A stretch of 64,000 bases of DNA from CAUPWF01 sp036656615 (GCA_036656615.1 JAVXHY010000008.1:1-64000), one strand, 5' to 3'. Positions 24,869-34,048 are shown, counted from the first letter of the stretch. The notes: generated by a model from the sequence alone, not told the origin. Numbers and translations: made by a program.

Positions 24869-24909
24869 ACTTATAGATATATTCTATCATTGTTTATCCA
24901 TAAGGTAAA
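24869..24909 (-). promoter_or_regulatory. promoter and candidate operator of the selenium operon
   Basis: On the minus strand TTTACC (24904-24909), a 17-base spacer and TAGAAT (24881-24886) form the promoter. The element ACTTATAG-ATATATT-CTAT (24869-24887, plus-strand sense) overlaps the -10 and matches those before prdC and prdF. A protein bound here would occlude RNA polymerase. Confidence 0.6.
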
Positions 24910-25087
24910 CCATTCATTCATTGTATTTTTATATATCTTTATAGGCTTTTTCTATAATTCAACGTTCAATGGCATCTGTTTGATTTTCAGTTTTTGTAGT
25001 ATACTTATGACATATGGTTTGTTATAATGGATACGTCAAAACCTTATTACAATACAATTTAACCGATACGAAAGGAATATAATAGAT

Positions 25088-25951
25088 ATGTGGATAGCAA
25101 ATGGATGGAATGAATATGAAGTACTTGACTCATCTAGAGGTGAAAAATTGGAACGTTGGGGAGCGTACATTTTAGTCAGACCCGATCCCCAGGTAATTTG
25201 GAATACCCCTCGGATACAAAAAGAATGGACACATATGAACGGGCACTATCATCGAAGCACACAAGGTGGTGGTGAATGGGAATTTTTCGATCTACCTAAG
25301 CAATGGCAAATTCACTACCAAAATCTAACCTTTAATTTAAAACCATTCAACTTTAAACATACTGGTCTTTTTCCAGAACAAGCTACAAACTGGGACTGGT
25401 TTTCCGAAAAAATCAAACATGCAAAACGTCCAATTAAAGTCTTGAACCTATTCGCCTATACAGGTGGTGCTACGTTAGCTGCTGCTTCTGCCGGAGCTAA
25501 CGTTACCCACGTAGATGCTTCTAAGGGCATGGTTACTTGGGCGAAAGAAAATGCGGCTTCTTCAGGCTTATCTGAAGCCCCTATCCGTTGGCTTGTGGAC
25601 GACTGTGTTAAATTTGTCGAAAGAGAAATCCGACGCGGAAGTAAATATGATGCTATCATCATGGATCCGCCTTCCTACGGTCGTGGACCCAAAGGAGAAA
25701 TATGGAAAATAGAGGATTCCATTCACCCCTTTGTACAATTATGCACAAAGCTCCTTTCTGATAAGCCTCTATTCTTTCTCATTAATTCTTATACTACTGG
25801 TCTAGCTCCCGCAGTACTAAGCTATATGCTTGCAGTCGAATTAAAACGATACCATGGTACCATTGATTCTCAAGAAATCGGTTTACCCGTTAGTGGAAAT
25901 GGATTGACATTACCTTGCGGCGCTTCTGGCCGTTGGGAATCACAATCATAA
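25088..25951 (+). CDS. class I SAM-dependent RNA methyltransferase (RlmI-like)
   Basis: The 287 residues contain the SAM-binding motif VLNLFAYTGGATLAAASAG near residue 119, an acidic motif VTHVDASKGMVTWAKENA, and the catalytic-type motif IMDPPSYGRGPKGE near residue 192. This is the pattern of the RlmI/RlmK group of 23S rRNA cytosine or guanine methyltransferases. The PUA domain of full RlmI is not evident, so the substrate is uncertain. It is divergent from the selenium operon and monocistronic. Confidence 0.85.
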   Translation: MWIANGWNEYEVLDSSRGEKLERWGAYILVRPDPQVIWNTPRIQKEWTHMNGHYHRSTQGGGEWEFFDLPKQWQIHYQNLTFNLKPFNFKHTGLFPEQATNWDWFSEKIKHAKRPIKVLNLFAYTGGATLAAASAGANVTHVDASKGMVTWAKENAASSGLSEAPIRWLVDDCVKFVEREIRRGSKYDAIIMDPPSYGRGPKGEIWKIEDSIHPFVQLCTKLLSDKPLFFLINSYTTGLAPAVLSYMLAVELKRYHGTIDSQEIGLPVSGNGLTLPCGASGRWESQS

Positions 25952-25967
25952 CCACCTGTCAAAATCA

Positions 25968-26006
25968 AGGTGTCCCCTTATACACTTTACTGAAAAGGGG
26001 ACACCT
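25968..26006. terminator. convergent-gene terminator hairpin
   Basis: A 12-bp perfect stem AGGTGTCCCCTT/AAGGGGACACCT (25968-25979 with 25995-26006) lies between the convergent methyltransferase and double-HTH genes. It has T-rich flanks on the right side only. Confidence 0.7.
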
Positions 26007-26024
26007 ATCTTCTTATAAAATCAA

Positions 26025-27869
26025 CTATAAATAGTGTTCTAGCTCTTTCATAACTACTTTCATATCATAAGTATCCATTGGAACAGGAAGTTCTAAGGAT
26101 TCCAAGAAATTATTACACACCCTACTCATTGCTTCATGTTCATACAATAGTGTAATTACTTCCCCATTTAATTTAACTACTAAAACCGAGTTATTGTTTT
26201 TGACTACAATTTCTATATTATCAAATTTTTTTGTCTTAAGGGGAATCATTTTATAGTTTTTGTGAGTCTTTAAAATAGTCATCAAGTTCCTTACATGACT
26301 GGCATAGTCTTTCATAGTGTAAACAACACTTTCTTCGCATAAATGAGCCGGAAGATTAAAGCTTACTTTTCCTTCCTGTATTTCCTTTGGTGTATCAAAT
26401 GCAAGATATTCCGTCATACACTGTGTTTCTAATAAATATTTATATAAACACACCTTTTCATGGTAATATTCACACAATTCTACTTTTTTCTGTTTCGTAA
26501 ATGGATAACGCTCTATCATTTCAGTAAAAACCTCTTCCGGCATAGTACCCAAAGATAACACTGGCAATGCTACAATTGTATCACCTTTTCGCCTCCCATA
26601 ATCATACATAATCCTACCAAGCTCTTTAAAGTTCTCTGGTCTTCCAATCTGTATTAATTTCTTACTTCTTTGAAACAGGACTTGAAATTGGTCATAATAA
26701 TAAGACACCAGATATGGTTCTGTAAAAACTAAATATCGAGCTTCTTGTTCTGTTCCAGATACAAAATCTGCCTGAATGCATAATTTATTTGGCACTACAA
26801 AACTAGTGTGACTAAATGCCCCTGTAGATAACTCCTCTAAATAGTATGAATCTATGGCACCTGAAATCTGTAGTCCTCCCCATCGAAGCACAGCCTCATG
26901 CAGTTCTTCCACCGGGCGATTCAGATTATGAATAATTTTAATACGACTTCCTTTCTTTACTAATAATTTTAATAGACTAATACAAATATCATGAAATTTT
27001 TCATCTGAAAAGAACCATTCTAAGGATTGATTAGAAAAAACGTAACAAGTGTGTACCTTAGAATCCCTTAACAACGTAATCAAAGCTCGCAAAAGCAATT
27101 GTCTAAATCCTATGATTCCTATGTATGCCTGTGTGCCAACTCCCACATCTGGAACAGTTTCAAATATCTGAATTGCCTCTTCTGGCAGTCCAGTTGTTGG
27201 TTTATAATTATCCAAAGTCTTAAATAAACGTTCTATGCGAAGTTGCTCATACTGATATTCCGATGAGCGCAGCCAAGCTGTTACGAGCTTTTCCAGTAAA
27301 CTATTATCTACCTCATTTACATCCAATTTACAGCCTGTCATTCGCACTAATTTACTTTTTTGTTCTAATTCCTCACACTCTGTCACAAAGAATTTAGCCA
27401 TCTCATCTACTACCCAATTAGCCGTAGTTGGGACACGAACTCCTGATCGATACCTGCTTACTAACGAAGCATCTATATTGATTCCTCTTGATAATTTGAT
27501 ATTAGATATATGAAACATCTCCATAAGACGATTTAATTTTTCCCCAAATCCTTGTATTTGCTTATGTTCATTAATGATTTCTCTTTCGTCTTCATTATAT
27601 AACCAACGCAGGAGATGCTGTTCTATAATATTTCTATCGGAATGTTGTGGTGCATAACATAATTTGCCCATTTGTTCAACTTCTTGTTCCGTTGCATTTT
27701 CTACTATTCCACTTACTATTTTTTTCAAATATACATTATTTCGGTTCGGCAATCTTTTACCAGTTTTATATCTACTCAATAATGTAGCATCTACACCCGT
27801 CATTAATGCAATTTCCGTTTGATTAAAATCAACCGTTTGTAACAAAGCATTAAGTTTCTCTTTGAACAT
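26025..27869 (-). CDS. large protein with two N-terminal Cro/CI-like HTH repeats, unknown function
   Basis: The 614-residue product opens with two similar XRE-type helix-turn-helix units, at residues 2-55 and 107-165. They share D-A-T/S-L-L/V-S-R-Y-K/R-T/S-G-K/V-R at residues 27-39 and 133-145. The remaining 450 residues show no family I recognise, though hydrophobic-polar alternation suggests a folded domain, and no membrane segments or signal peptide are seen. It probably works as a DNA-binding regulator with a large sensor region. It is divergent from the CBM9-like gene. Confidence 0.6.
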   Translation of the reverse strand: MFKEKLNALLQTVDFNQTEIALMTGVDATLLSRYKTGKRLPNRNNVYLKKIVSGIVENATEQEVEQMGKLCYAPQHSDRNIIEQHLLRWLYNEDEREIINEHKQIQGFGEKLNRLMEMFHISNIKLSRGINIDASLVSRYRSGVRVPTTANWVVDEMAKFFVTECEELEQKSKLVRMTGCKLDVNEVDNSLLEKLVTAWLRSSEYQYEQLRIERLFKTLDNYKPTTGLPEEAIQIFETVPDVGVGTQAYIGIIGFRQLLLRALITLLRDSKVHTCYVFSNQSLEWFFSDEKFHDICISLLKLLVKKGSRIKIIHNLNRPVEELHEAVLRWGGLQISGAIDSYYLEELSTGAFSHTSFVVPNKLCIQADFVSGTEQEARYLVFTEPYLVSYYYDQFQVLFQRSKKLIQIGRPENFKELGRIMYDYGRRKGDTIVALPVLSLGTMPEEVFTEMIERYPFTKQKKVELCEYYHEKVCLYKYLLETQCMTEYLAFDTPKEIQEGKVSFNLPAHLCEESVVYTMKDYASHVRNLMTILKTHKNYKMIPLKTKKFDNIEIVVKNNNSVLVVKLNGEVITLLYEHEAMSRVCNNFLESLELPVPMDTYDMKVVMKELEHYL

Positions 27870-28070
27870 TCAAACTCCTCCCCTTACTATGTTTTTCATT
27901 ATGTTTTCTTGTTTTATTATAATACTTATTTGTACCTATTGTAAATCCCGATTTTTACACAATGGCATGATTAACGTTTTTTTTTGCACATTTGAAGATT
28001 AGTGCTCATAGCTCCTTGTATTTATATATTTCCTCTGTTACATTTGAACAATAAAAGGAAGTGATTGCTT

Positions 28071-28679
28071 ATGAAATACCTTATAAAAACAATAGATGAT
28101 AAAAGTTTGCTGAATACCTGCCATCAATTTATTATTCAGTACCCCTTATGGAATACTACAATTTTACCAAATACCTATGGATATTTGGGATTTGTACCTA
28201 ACGATGGATTTTACCTCCACATGACATGCGAGGAATCAAACCCACTGCGGACATACACTGAAATGAATGCTCCCGTTTTTAAAGATAGTGCAATGGAATT
28301 CTTTTTACAGTTATCAACAGATCATGTACTTTCTCCCATTTATTTAAATTTTGAAATGAATGCCAATGGAGCTTTACTTGGTATGTACGGTGATAAACGA
28401 GAAAAAAGAAATTTATTTTCTTACAAAGAAATTAAATCCTGTGATTGTCAAGCGACTCTTCATGAGTTATTATGGTGTATAGAACTTCACATTCCTATTA
28501 CATTACTTCAAAAAGTATATGGAAATATCTGTTTAGCAAAAGGAAGTCTTCTTGCCTTGAATTTTTACAAAGTATGTGAAAATCCTTCCGCTGAACACTA
28601 TGGCAGTTTTTCTCTTATTCGTTCTAGCTGCCCAAACTTTCATTTACCTGAATATTTTGCAACCGGAAGTGTTGTGTAA
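28071..28679 (+). CDS. carbohydrate-binding family 9-like protein
   Basis: The product is 202 residues with no signal peptide. The C-terminal pattern NFYKVCENPSAEHYGSFS followed by NFHLPEYF, and the earlier FKDSAMEFFLQ and YLNFEMNANGALLGMYGDKR, match the CBM9-like fold by eye. In this family the domain often occurs alone or in cytosolic proteins whose role is unclear. ATG at 28071 follows AAAGGAAGTG; a TTG two codons earlier is less likely. It precedes nagB and nagA and may belong to amino-sugar use. Confidence 0.6.
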   Translation: MKYLIKTIDDKSLLNTCHQFIIQYPLWNTTILPNTYGYLGFVPNDGFYLHMTCEESNPLRTYTEMNAPVFKDSAMEFFLQLSTDHVLSPIYLNFEMNANGALLGMYGDKREKRNLFSYKEIKSCDCQATLHELLWCIELHIPITLLQKVYGNICLAKGSLLALNFYKVCENPSAEHYGSFSLIRSSCPNFHLPEYFATGSVV

Positions 28680-28748
28680 CTATATTTTATGCTGATAATT
28701 ATAGGAAGCTGATGAAACACGTTTCCTAACATTGAAAGGAGTATTTTT

Positions 28749-29483
28749 ATGATTCAAATTTATGAGACAACTGATTATAGCAGCATGAGTCGAAAAGCTG
28801 CCAGTATTATTGCTGCACAGGTAATTACAAAACCAGACTCTGTTCTAGGACTAGCTACAGGATCCACACCAATTGGTGCATATCAGCAGTTAATCACAGC
28901 TTATGAAAATGGGGATTTAGACTTTTCACAAATCCACTCTGTTAACTTAGATGAATATAAAGGTCTTCCAGCAGAAAATGATCAAAGTTATGATTATTTT
29001 ATGCACCACCAGTTTTTTGACCATATCAATATTAAACCTGAAAACACCTTTCTTCCCAATGGTTTAACCGATTCCGAGGAACAGGAATGCAGCCGTTATG
29101 AATCCATCATTCGTTCCTTAGGTGGTGTCGATTTACAATTGTTGGGACTCGGACATAATGGACATATTGGTTTCAATGAACCGGATGAAAGTTTTCCCAA
29201 AGAAACCCATTGTGTAGATTTACAACCAAGCACGATTGAAGCAAACAAACGATTCTTTGCCTCTATTAATGATGTTCCAAAGCAGGCATATACTATGGGA
29301 ATCGGTACTATTATGAATGCACGAAAAATATTAGTAGTTGTCAGTGGTACTGACAAAGCCGAAATTGTAAGAGATGCTTTTTTTGGTCCTGTTACACCAA
29401 CTGTTCCTGCTTCTATCTTGCAAATGCATTCTAACGTAATTCTTGTTGCTGATAAAGCTGCTTGTTCTCAAATACCACACTAA
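28749..29483 (+). CDS. nagB: glucosamine-6-phosphate deaminase
   Basis: Converts glucosamine-6-phosphate to fructose-6-phosphate and ammonia. The 244 residues contain GLATGSTPIGAYQQL near residue 35, NLDEYKGLPAENDQSY near residue 66, and the active-site motif GLGHNGHIGFNEPDE near residue 131. The length matches the short Firmicutes NagB without the allosteric extension of E. coli. The order nagB-nagA with a long hairpin in between indicates a GlcNAc-6-phosphate catabolic operon. AAAGGAG precedes the ATG. Confidence 0.97.
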   Translation: MIQIYETTDYSSMSRKAASIIAAQVITKPDSVLGLATGSTPIGAYQQLITAYENGDLDFSQIHSVNLDEYKGLPAENDQSYDYFMHHQFFDHINIKPENTFLPNGLTDSEEQECSRYESIIRSLGGVDLQLLGLGHNGHIGFNEPDESFPKETHCVDLQPSTIEANKRFFASINDVPKQAYTMGIGTIMNARKILVVVSGTDKAEIVRDAFFGPVTPTVPASILQMHSNVILVADKAACSQIPH

Positions 29484-29497
29484 TTATTTCTACTACT

Positions 29498-29550
29498 CTC
29501 ATTGGCAATCATAGAATTCAAGCTTACTTGATTCTACGATTGCCAGTGAG
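29498..29550 (+). other. long hairpin between nagB and nagA
   Basis: A roughly 24-bp imperfect stem (29498-29522 with 29527-29550) closes a four-base loop. It is not followed by a T-run; the nagA ribosome binding site begins nine bases later. It could stabilise or process the mRNA, or modulate nagA translation. Confidence 0.7.
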
Positions 29551-29571
29551 CAAATTTCAGGAGTGATTTCT

Positions 29572-30690
29572 ATGATTATCAAAAATGTACTGGTTTTTAA
29601 AGATACAAACTACTTTACACCTGGTCAAATCATAATCGAAAATGGACGATTTTGTAATTCGGCCTCTTCAGAACATGAAGTTTTAGATGGAAAGGGTTGT
29701 TATGCAATTCCCGGATTAATTGACATTCATTTTCATGGTTCTATGGGTTACGATTTTTGCGATGCTTCTGTAGAAGCAATTGCTGCTATTGCAGATTATC
29801 AGGCACAACAGGGAATTACCGCTATTGCACCGGCGACCATGACATTACCAAAAGATCTTTTATCTCAGATTATGTCTACTGCCGCTTCTTATACAAATAC
29901 CTCTGGTGCTACTTTGGTTGGAATTAATATGGAGGGTCCTTTTATCAGTGCAGATAAAAAAGGTGCACAGGCATCCACACATATTATTCCTTGTGACTCC
30001 AATCTATTTCGCGAGTTACAAATGGCATCAAATGGACTAATAAAATTAGTTGACATTGCCCCTGAAGAATCTGGAGCCATGAAATTTATCCAAGATTTAA
30101 AGGATGAGGTGCATATTTCACTTGCACATACTAATGCGGACTATATAACTGCAAAGCAAGCTTATGATTTAGGCGCCTGTCATGCAACTCATTTATATAA
30201 TGCTATGTCCCCATTTTCTCACCGTGACCCTGGAGTTGTAGGGGCTGCACGAGATAGTTCTTGTATGGTAGAGCTAATCTGTGACAGCGTTCATATCCAT
30301 CCTTCTGTTGTAAGAGCCACTTTCCAAATGTTTGGAGCTAATCGCATTGTAATGATTAGCGATTGCATCCGTGCAACAGGAATGCCAGATGGCCAATATA
30401 CTTTAGGTGGTCAGGATGTTACTGTAATTGGAAATCATGCCACCCTTACTGACACTGGTTCTCTCGCCGGTTCCGTTACGAATCTAATGGATTGTCTTCG
30501 AATTGCAGTAAAACAGATGGGAATTCCTTTAGAGACAGCTGTAACTTGCTCCACCATCAATCCTGCCAGAGCAATTGGCATCGAAGAAAATTATGGGAGC
30601 ATATCCACTGGAAAAATCGGAAATGTCGTACTATTAAATTCGGATTTACAAGTTGAAAAAACAATTATAAATGGAATGATTTATCATTGA
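29572..30690 (+). CDS. nagA: N-acetylglucosamine-6-phosphate deacetylase
   Basis: Removes acetate from GlcNAc-6-phosphate, giving the NagB substrate. The 372 residues contain the metal-binding IDIHFHGSMGYDF near residue 54, NMEGPFIS, AHTNADY, ATHLYNAMSPFSHRDPG with its histidine, and the catalytic aspartate in ISDCIRATGMPDG. The ATG at 29572 follows AGGAG by eight bases; a GTG three codons earlier overlaps that site. It is the second gene of the nag operon. Confidence 0.96.
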   Translation: MIIKNVLVFKDTNYFTPGQIIIENGRFCNSASSEHEVLDGKGCYAIPGLIDIHFHGSMGYDFCDASVEAIAAIADYQAQQGITAIAPATMTLPKDLLSQIMSTAASYTNTSGATLVGINMEGPFISADKKGAQASTHIIPCDSNLFRELQMASNGLIKLVDIAPEESGAMKFIQDLKDEVHISLAHTNADYITAKQAYDLGACHATHLYNAMSPFSHRDPGVVGAARDSSCMVELICDSVHIHPSVVRATFQMFGANRIVMISDCIRATGMPDGQYTLGGQDVTVIGNHATLTDTGSLAGSVTNLMDCLRIAVKQMGIPLETAVTCSTINPARAIGIEENYGSISTGKIGNVVLLNSDLQVEKTIINGMIYH

Positions 30691-30723
30691 CTTTCTTCCT
30701 TAAGTATGATAGTCTCGTGAGGA

Positions 30724-30770
30724 AGAGCTTTTGCGAATTATAATATTAAAATTCGTATATGCTCTATTTT
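30724..30770 (+). terminator. terminator-like hairpin after nagA
   Basis: AGAGC...GCTCT encloses GCGAATT/AATTCGT with internal loops (30724-30765) and is followed by ATTTTT. It lies about 35 bases after the nagA stop. Confidence 0.5.
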
Positions 30771-30843
30771 TGCGTACATATAGGACTTTTCTATGTTTTA
30801 ATTATAGTCACATACATATCAGCATACTTAGGAGGTATTCAAT

Positions 30844-31713
30844 ATGAAAGAAAAATATTTTTCAAAAAGAATTATAACGGATGTATTTGCCGAGCTGCTT
30901 GGCAGTATTCTAATTGCTGCTGCCTTATATAATTTTGCCTTATCTGCCAAATTCCCAATGACCGGGTTCTCAGGTATCGCTATGATTTTCTATCGCTTAT
31001 TTGGCCTACCTATTGGTATTACAACGATTGCACTAAATGTTCCTCTTGCAATATTATGTTATCGTTTATTAGGAAAAGGCTTTTTTATTCGCTCCGTGCG
31101 TTGTGTAATTATTTCTTCTTTAATCATTGATTATGTAGCACCATTTTTCCCAATGTACACTGGCAATCGAATGTTAGCGGCTCTTTGTACTGGTGTTCTA
31201 GGCGGTCTTGGTTATGCTCTTATCTATATGCGAAATTCCTCTACTGGGGGTGCTGATTTCATTATTATGTCTGTAAAAGCTATAAAGCCTCATCTTTCTC
31301 TAGGGAAAATCGCTTTTCTGACTGATGTTGGCATTATTCTTGCAGGTGGTATTATCTTCAAAGATGTAGATGGCATTATCTATGGTATGATTATTAATGC
31401 AATCTTTGCAATTGCCGTAGATAAAGTAATGTATGGTATCAATTCTGGAAAGATGGCCCTGATTATTACAACTAAAGGGGAGGCAATTACCCAGGTAATT
31501 GAAGAATGCTGCCAACGTGGTTCTACCATATTGAACGCTTTAGGTGGATACAGACAAGATGCTAAAGAAGTAGTCTTATGTGCCTGTAACAATAAACAAA
31601 TGTATCAAGTGGAAAAAGCCATTAAGGAAGTGGATCCTGATAGCTTTTTAATTATCTTAGAATCAAATGAAGTAATTGGAGAAGGTTTTCAAATTCGAGA
31701 TTTGGCAAAATAA
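30844..31713 (+). CDS. YitT family membrane protein
   Basis: The 289 residues begin with a membrane region of five to six segments (LLGSILIAAALYNFALSA, then PLAILCYRLLGKGFFIRS) carrying the family pattern GGLGYALIYMRNSSTGGADFI near residue 120. The last 80 residues form the cytosolic DUF2179 domain. Members are widespread in Firmicutes and of unknown transport function. TAGGAGG precedes the ATG. It stands alone between the nag operon and a DMT transporter. Confidence 0.88.
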   Translation: MKEKYFSKRIITDVFAELLGSILIAAALYNFALSAKFPMTGFSGIAMIFYRLFGLPIGITTIALNVPLAILCYRLLGKGFFIRSVRCVIISSLIIDYVAPFFPMYTGNRMLAALCTGVLGGLGYALIYMRNSSTGGADFIIMSVKAIKPHLSLGKIAFLTDVGIILAGGIIFKDVDGIIYGMIINAIFAIAVDKVMYGINSGKMALIITTKGEAITQVIEECCQRGSTILNALGGYRQDAKEVVLCACNNKQMYQVEKAIKEVDPDSFLIILESNEVIGEGFQIRDLAK

Positions 31714-31838
31714 GTGATTGAAGTAGCCGAACCACAGAAACACAATCTTAACTCCACCGTATCCAAATGTATAACAAGTCTCTAATAAAAGAAAGGAACG
31801 TGTGTGTTTATCTTATATAAACATCATACAAAATAAAA

Positions 31839-32765
31839 ATGAAACAAATAAAAACTGAATTACTGTTAGGGCTTACTGCATTAATCTGGGGTGTTGCCTT
31901 TGTTGCGCAAAGTGTGGGAATGGATTATCTTGGTCCCTTTACCTTCAACTGTATCCGCAACCTGATTGGGGGTATTGTGTTAATACCATGTATCTTTTTT
32001 TTAGATAAAATGAATCCCAAAGTTCCGGAAACTAAAATTCCGATTACTAAAAAAATTACAAAAAAATTAATTATTGGTGGTGTTTGTTGTGGCATCTGCC
32101 TTGGACTCGCTTCGAACCTTCAGCAAGTCGGCATGATGTATACAACCGTTGGCAAAGCTGGATTTATCACTGCATTATATATTATTATTGTTCCTGTTCT
32201 TGGTATCTTCTTAAGAAAAAAAGTTGCTGCATCTGTATGGATCAGTGTGGGCATTGCTACAATTGGAATGTATCTTTTATGCATCACAGAAAATTTTTCT
32301 ATTGGCAAAGGAGATATCTTGATGTTTCTATGTGCCATTATATTTTCAATCCATATCTTAGTAATCGATCATTTTTCCACTTATGTAGACTGTGTACGCA
32401 TGTCTTGCATCCAATTCTTTGTATGTGGACTTATTTCAGGTATCGGCATGTTCCTTGTAGAAACTCCAAACCTTGCTTCTATCCTTGCCTGCTGGGCTCC
32501 ATTATTATATGCTGGAGTTTTATCTAGTGGTGTAGCATATACTTTACAAATTATTGCACAAAAAGATACAGACCCCACCATTGCTTCTTTGATTTTAAGC
32601 TTGGAATCTGTATTTGCTTTAATTGGTGGATGGATTATACTTGGACAAACATTAGATTTAAAGGAACTGATTGGCTGTGGTCTTGTATTTATTGCTATTT
32701 TATTAGCACAACTTCCAAAACGTTCTATCTTAGAACAAAAAAAGGAGACCTTTATTTCTGACTAA
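31839..32765 (+). CDS. DMT superfamily transporter (EamA domains)
   Basis: The 308 residues have about ten membrane segments arranged as two EamA repeats; the first begins ELLLGLTALIWGVAFVAQ and the second holds AILACWAPLLYAGVLSSGVAYTLQI. Such proteins export metabolites or amino acids, but the substrate is not predictable. The ATG has no strong ribosome binding site within 15 bases, since AAAGGAA lies about 45 bases upstream; an earlier in-frame GTG at 31800 is closed by a stop. It overlaps the convergent AI-2E gene by 14 bases. Confidence 0.88.
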   Translation: MKQIKTELLLGLTALIWGVAFVAQSVGMDYLGPFTFNCIRNLIGGIVLIPCIFFLDKMNPKVPETKIPITKKITKKLIIGGVCCGICLGLASNLQQVGMMYTTVGKAGFITALYIIIVPVLGIFLRKKVAASVWISVGIATIGMYLLCITENFSIGKGDILMFLCAIIFSIHILVIDHFSTYVDCVRMSCIQFFVCGLISGIGMFLVETPNLASILACWAPLLYAGVLSSGVAYTLQIIAQKDTDPTIASLILSLESVFALIGGWIILGQTLDLKELIGCGLVFIAILLAQLPKRSILEQKKETFISD

Positions 32766-33780
32766 CTTCATCCTTTAATGGTACTTCCAATAAATCCAAA
32801 ATAAACATAAACATGGGAATTCCTATGATTAAACCCCAAACACCAAAAAAGTGCTCTCCTACTACTAATATTACAAATGTATAGAAGACCGGCAATGCTG
32901 TCTTAGAAGACATCAGCTTAGGGTTTAGAAAATAGCTCTCCAACCCATGAAGAATTCCAATCATCAGTATAACATATGTAACGCTTAACATACCCCCAAT
33001 ATTAAAGGCTACAATACACAAAGGAACCAAGGAAATGGCTACTCCTGCCACCGGAATTAAGCCCAGTATGAAAATCATAACTCCAAATCCAAGAATATTG
33101 GAAAATCCAATTAAGTATAATCCAAGAGCGGAAAATATGCTGTTAATCAGTGAAATTATAATCTGTACTTCAATCACTTTTCCAAAAGAGGATACGAATT
33201 TCTGTCCATAATAAGCAAATTCCTGATATACTACAGCTATTTTACTTTTTTTAAATTTAGAAGTAAATATACGCACCTGATCTTTACCCACTAAGAAAAA
33301 CAAACTCAAAATCAATGAAAGAAATACATCCATTCCACTTTTACTTACACCGCCTAGCAGATTTGCAGCAAAATTCATTCCTTCAGACGATATGACCTCA
33401 TGCAGTATACTTTCTAGGATATTTTTCCCATAATTAATGAGCTCATTATCAGATGTCTGATTAATAAACCCCTTTACTTGAATAACTGCATCTGTAAATT
33501 GGCTTGCTAATACTGGCGCAAAATGAACCAGTGCGTAGATAACCCCAAGAAAAAGCAAGGTGGATAATAACGTTAAGATTGCCTTTGAAAGTTTAGGTGT
33601 TAATTTCTTAAATTTTGCTAACAAAAGTTCATCTCCTCGAGAAAAAAGATAGGAAAACAAAAAAGTCAGTAAAATCAAATTCATCATATCTCGAAAAACA
33701 TACAACAAAATCATTAACAACAGCAAACACGTAATCCTCTTAAAAACTTGGCTCTTTATAACTTTTTCTATATTTATCAA
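32752..33780 (-). CDS. AI-2E family transporter
   Basis: The 342 residues have about seven to eight membrane segments and the family pattern LGLIPVAGVAISLVPLCIVAF near residue 240, then VFYTFVILVVGEHFFGVWGLIIGIPMFMFIL. The family includes TqsA-like and Na+/H+-exchanging members, so autoinducer-2 transport should not be assumed. It starts at a TTG (33778-33780), decided by GGAGG eight bases upstream. Its 3' end overlaps the convergent DMT gene. Confidence 0.87.
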   Translation of the reverse strand: MINIEKVIKSQVFKRITCLLLLMILLYVFRDMMNLILLTFLFSYLFSRGDELLLAKFKKLTPKLSKAILTLLSTLLFLGVIYALVHFAPVLASQFTDAVIQVKGFINQTSDNELINYGKNILESILHEVISSEGMNFAANLLGGVSKSGMDVFLSLILSLFFLVGKDQVRIFTSKFKKSKIAVVYQEFAYYGQKFVSSFGKVIEVQIIISLINSIFSALGLYLIGFSNILGFGVMIFILGLIPVAGVAISLVPLCIVAFNIGGMLSVTYVILMIGILHGLESYFLNPKLMSSKTALPVFYTFVILVVGEHFFGVWGLIIGIPMFMFILDLLEVPLKDEVSQK

Positions 33781-33967
33781 AATAACTTCCTCCGAAATTT
33801 CTTTTTGTCCATAACCATCCCACTAAACATATGTTTCTATGGCAGATTCTATCATAGTTGGAATCCAATAACAATGTTTATTCTCTTTTTCATAAACCTT
33901 ATCTGTTATTTTTCCACTCTCATTCTAGTTATTCAATGCATTTTTATCGTTATTCGATATATTTATA

Positions 33968-33996
33968 TTGACATTTATATATTTGCATGATATGCT
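33968..33996 (+). promoter_or_regulatory. promoter for the DUF2975-XRE pair
   Basis: TTGACA (33968-33973), a 17-base spacer and TATGCT (33991-33996). The rest of the gap from 33781 to 34048 is AT-rich with nothing else I recognise. Confidence 0.65.
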
Positions 33997-34048
33997 AACT
34001 GTAGAAAACATAAGCAGTTAAATTCAAATAAGAATGGAGGAATTTCAT

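Noticed and set aside
32084..32527. 147-codon ORF in another frame of the DMT transporter gene
   Set aside because: Frame shadow with a Cys/Trp/Tyr-rich, implausible composition; the transporter frame carries the recognised EamA pattern.
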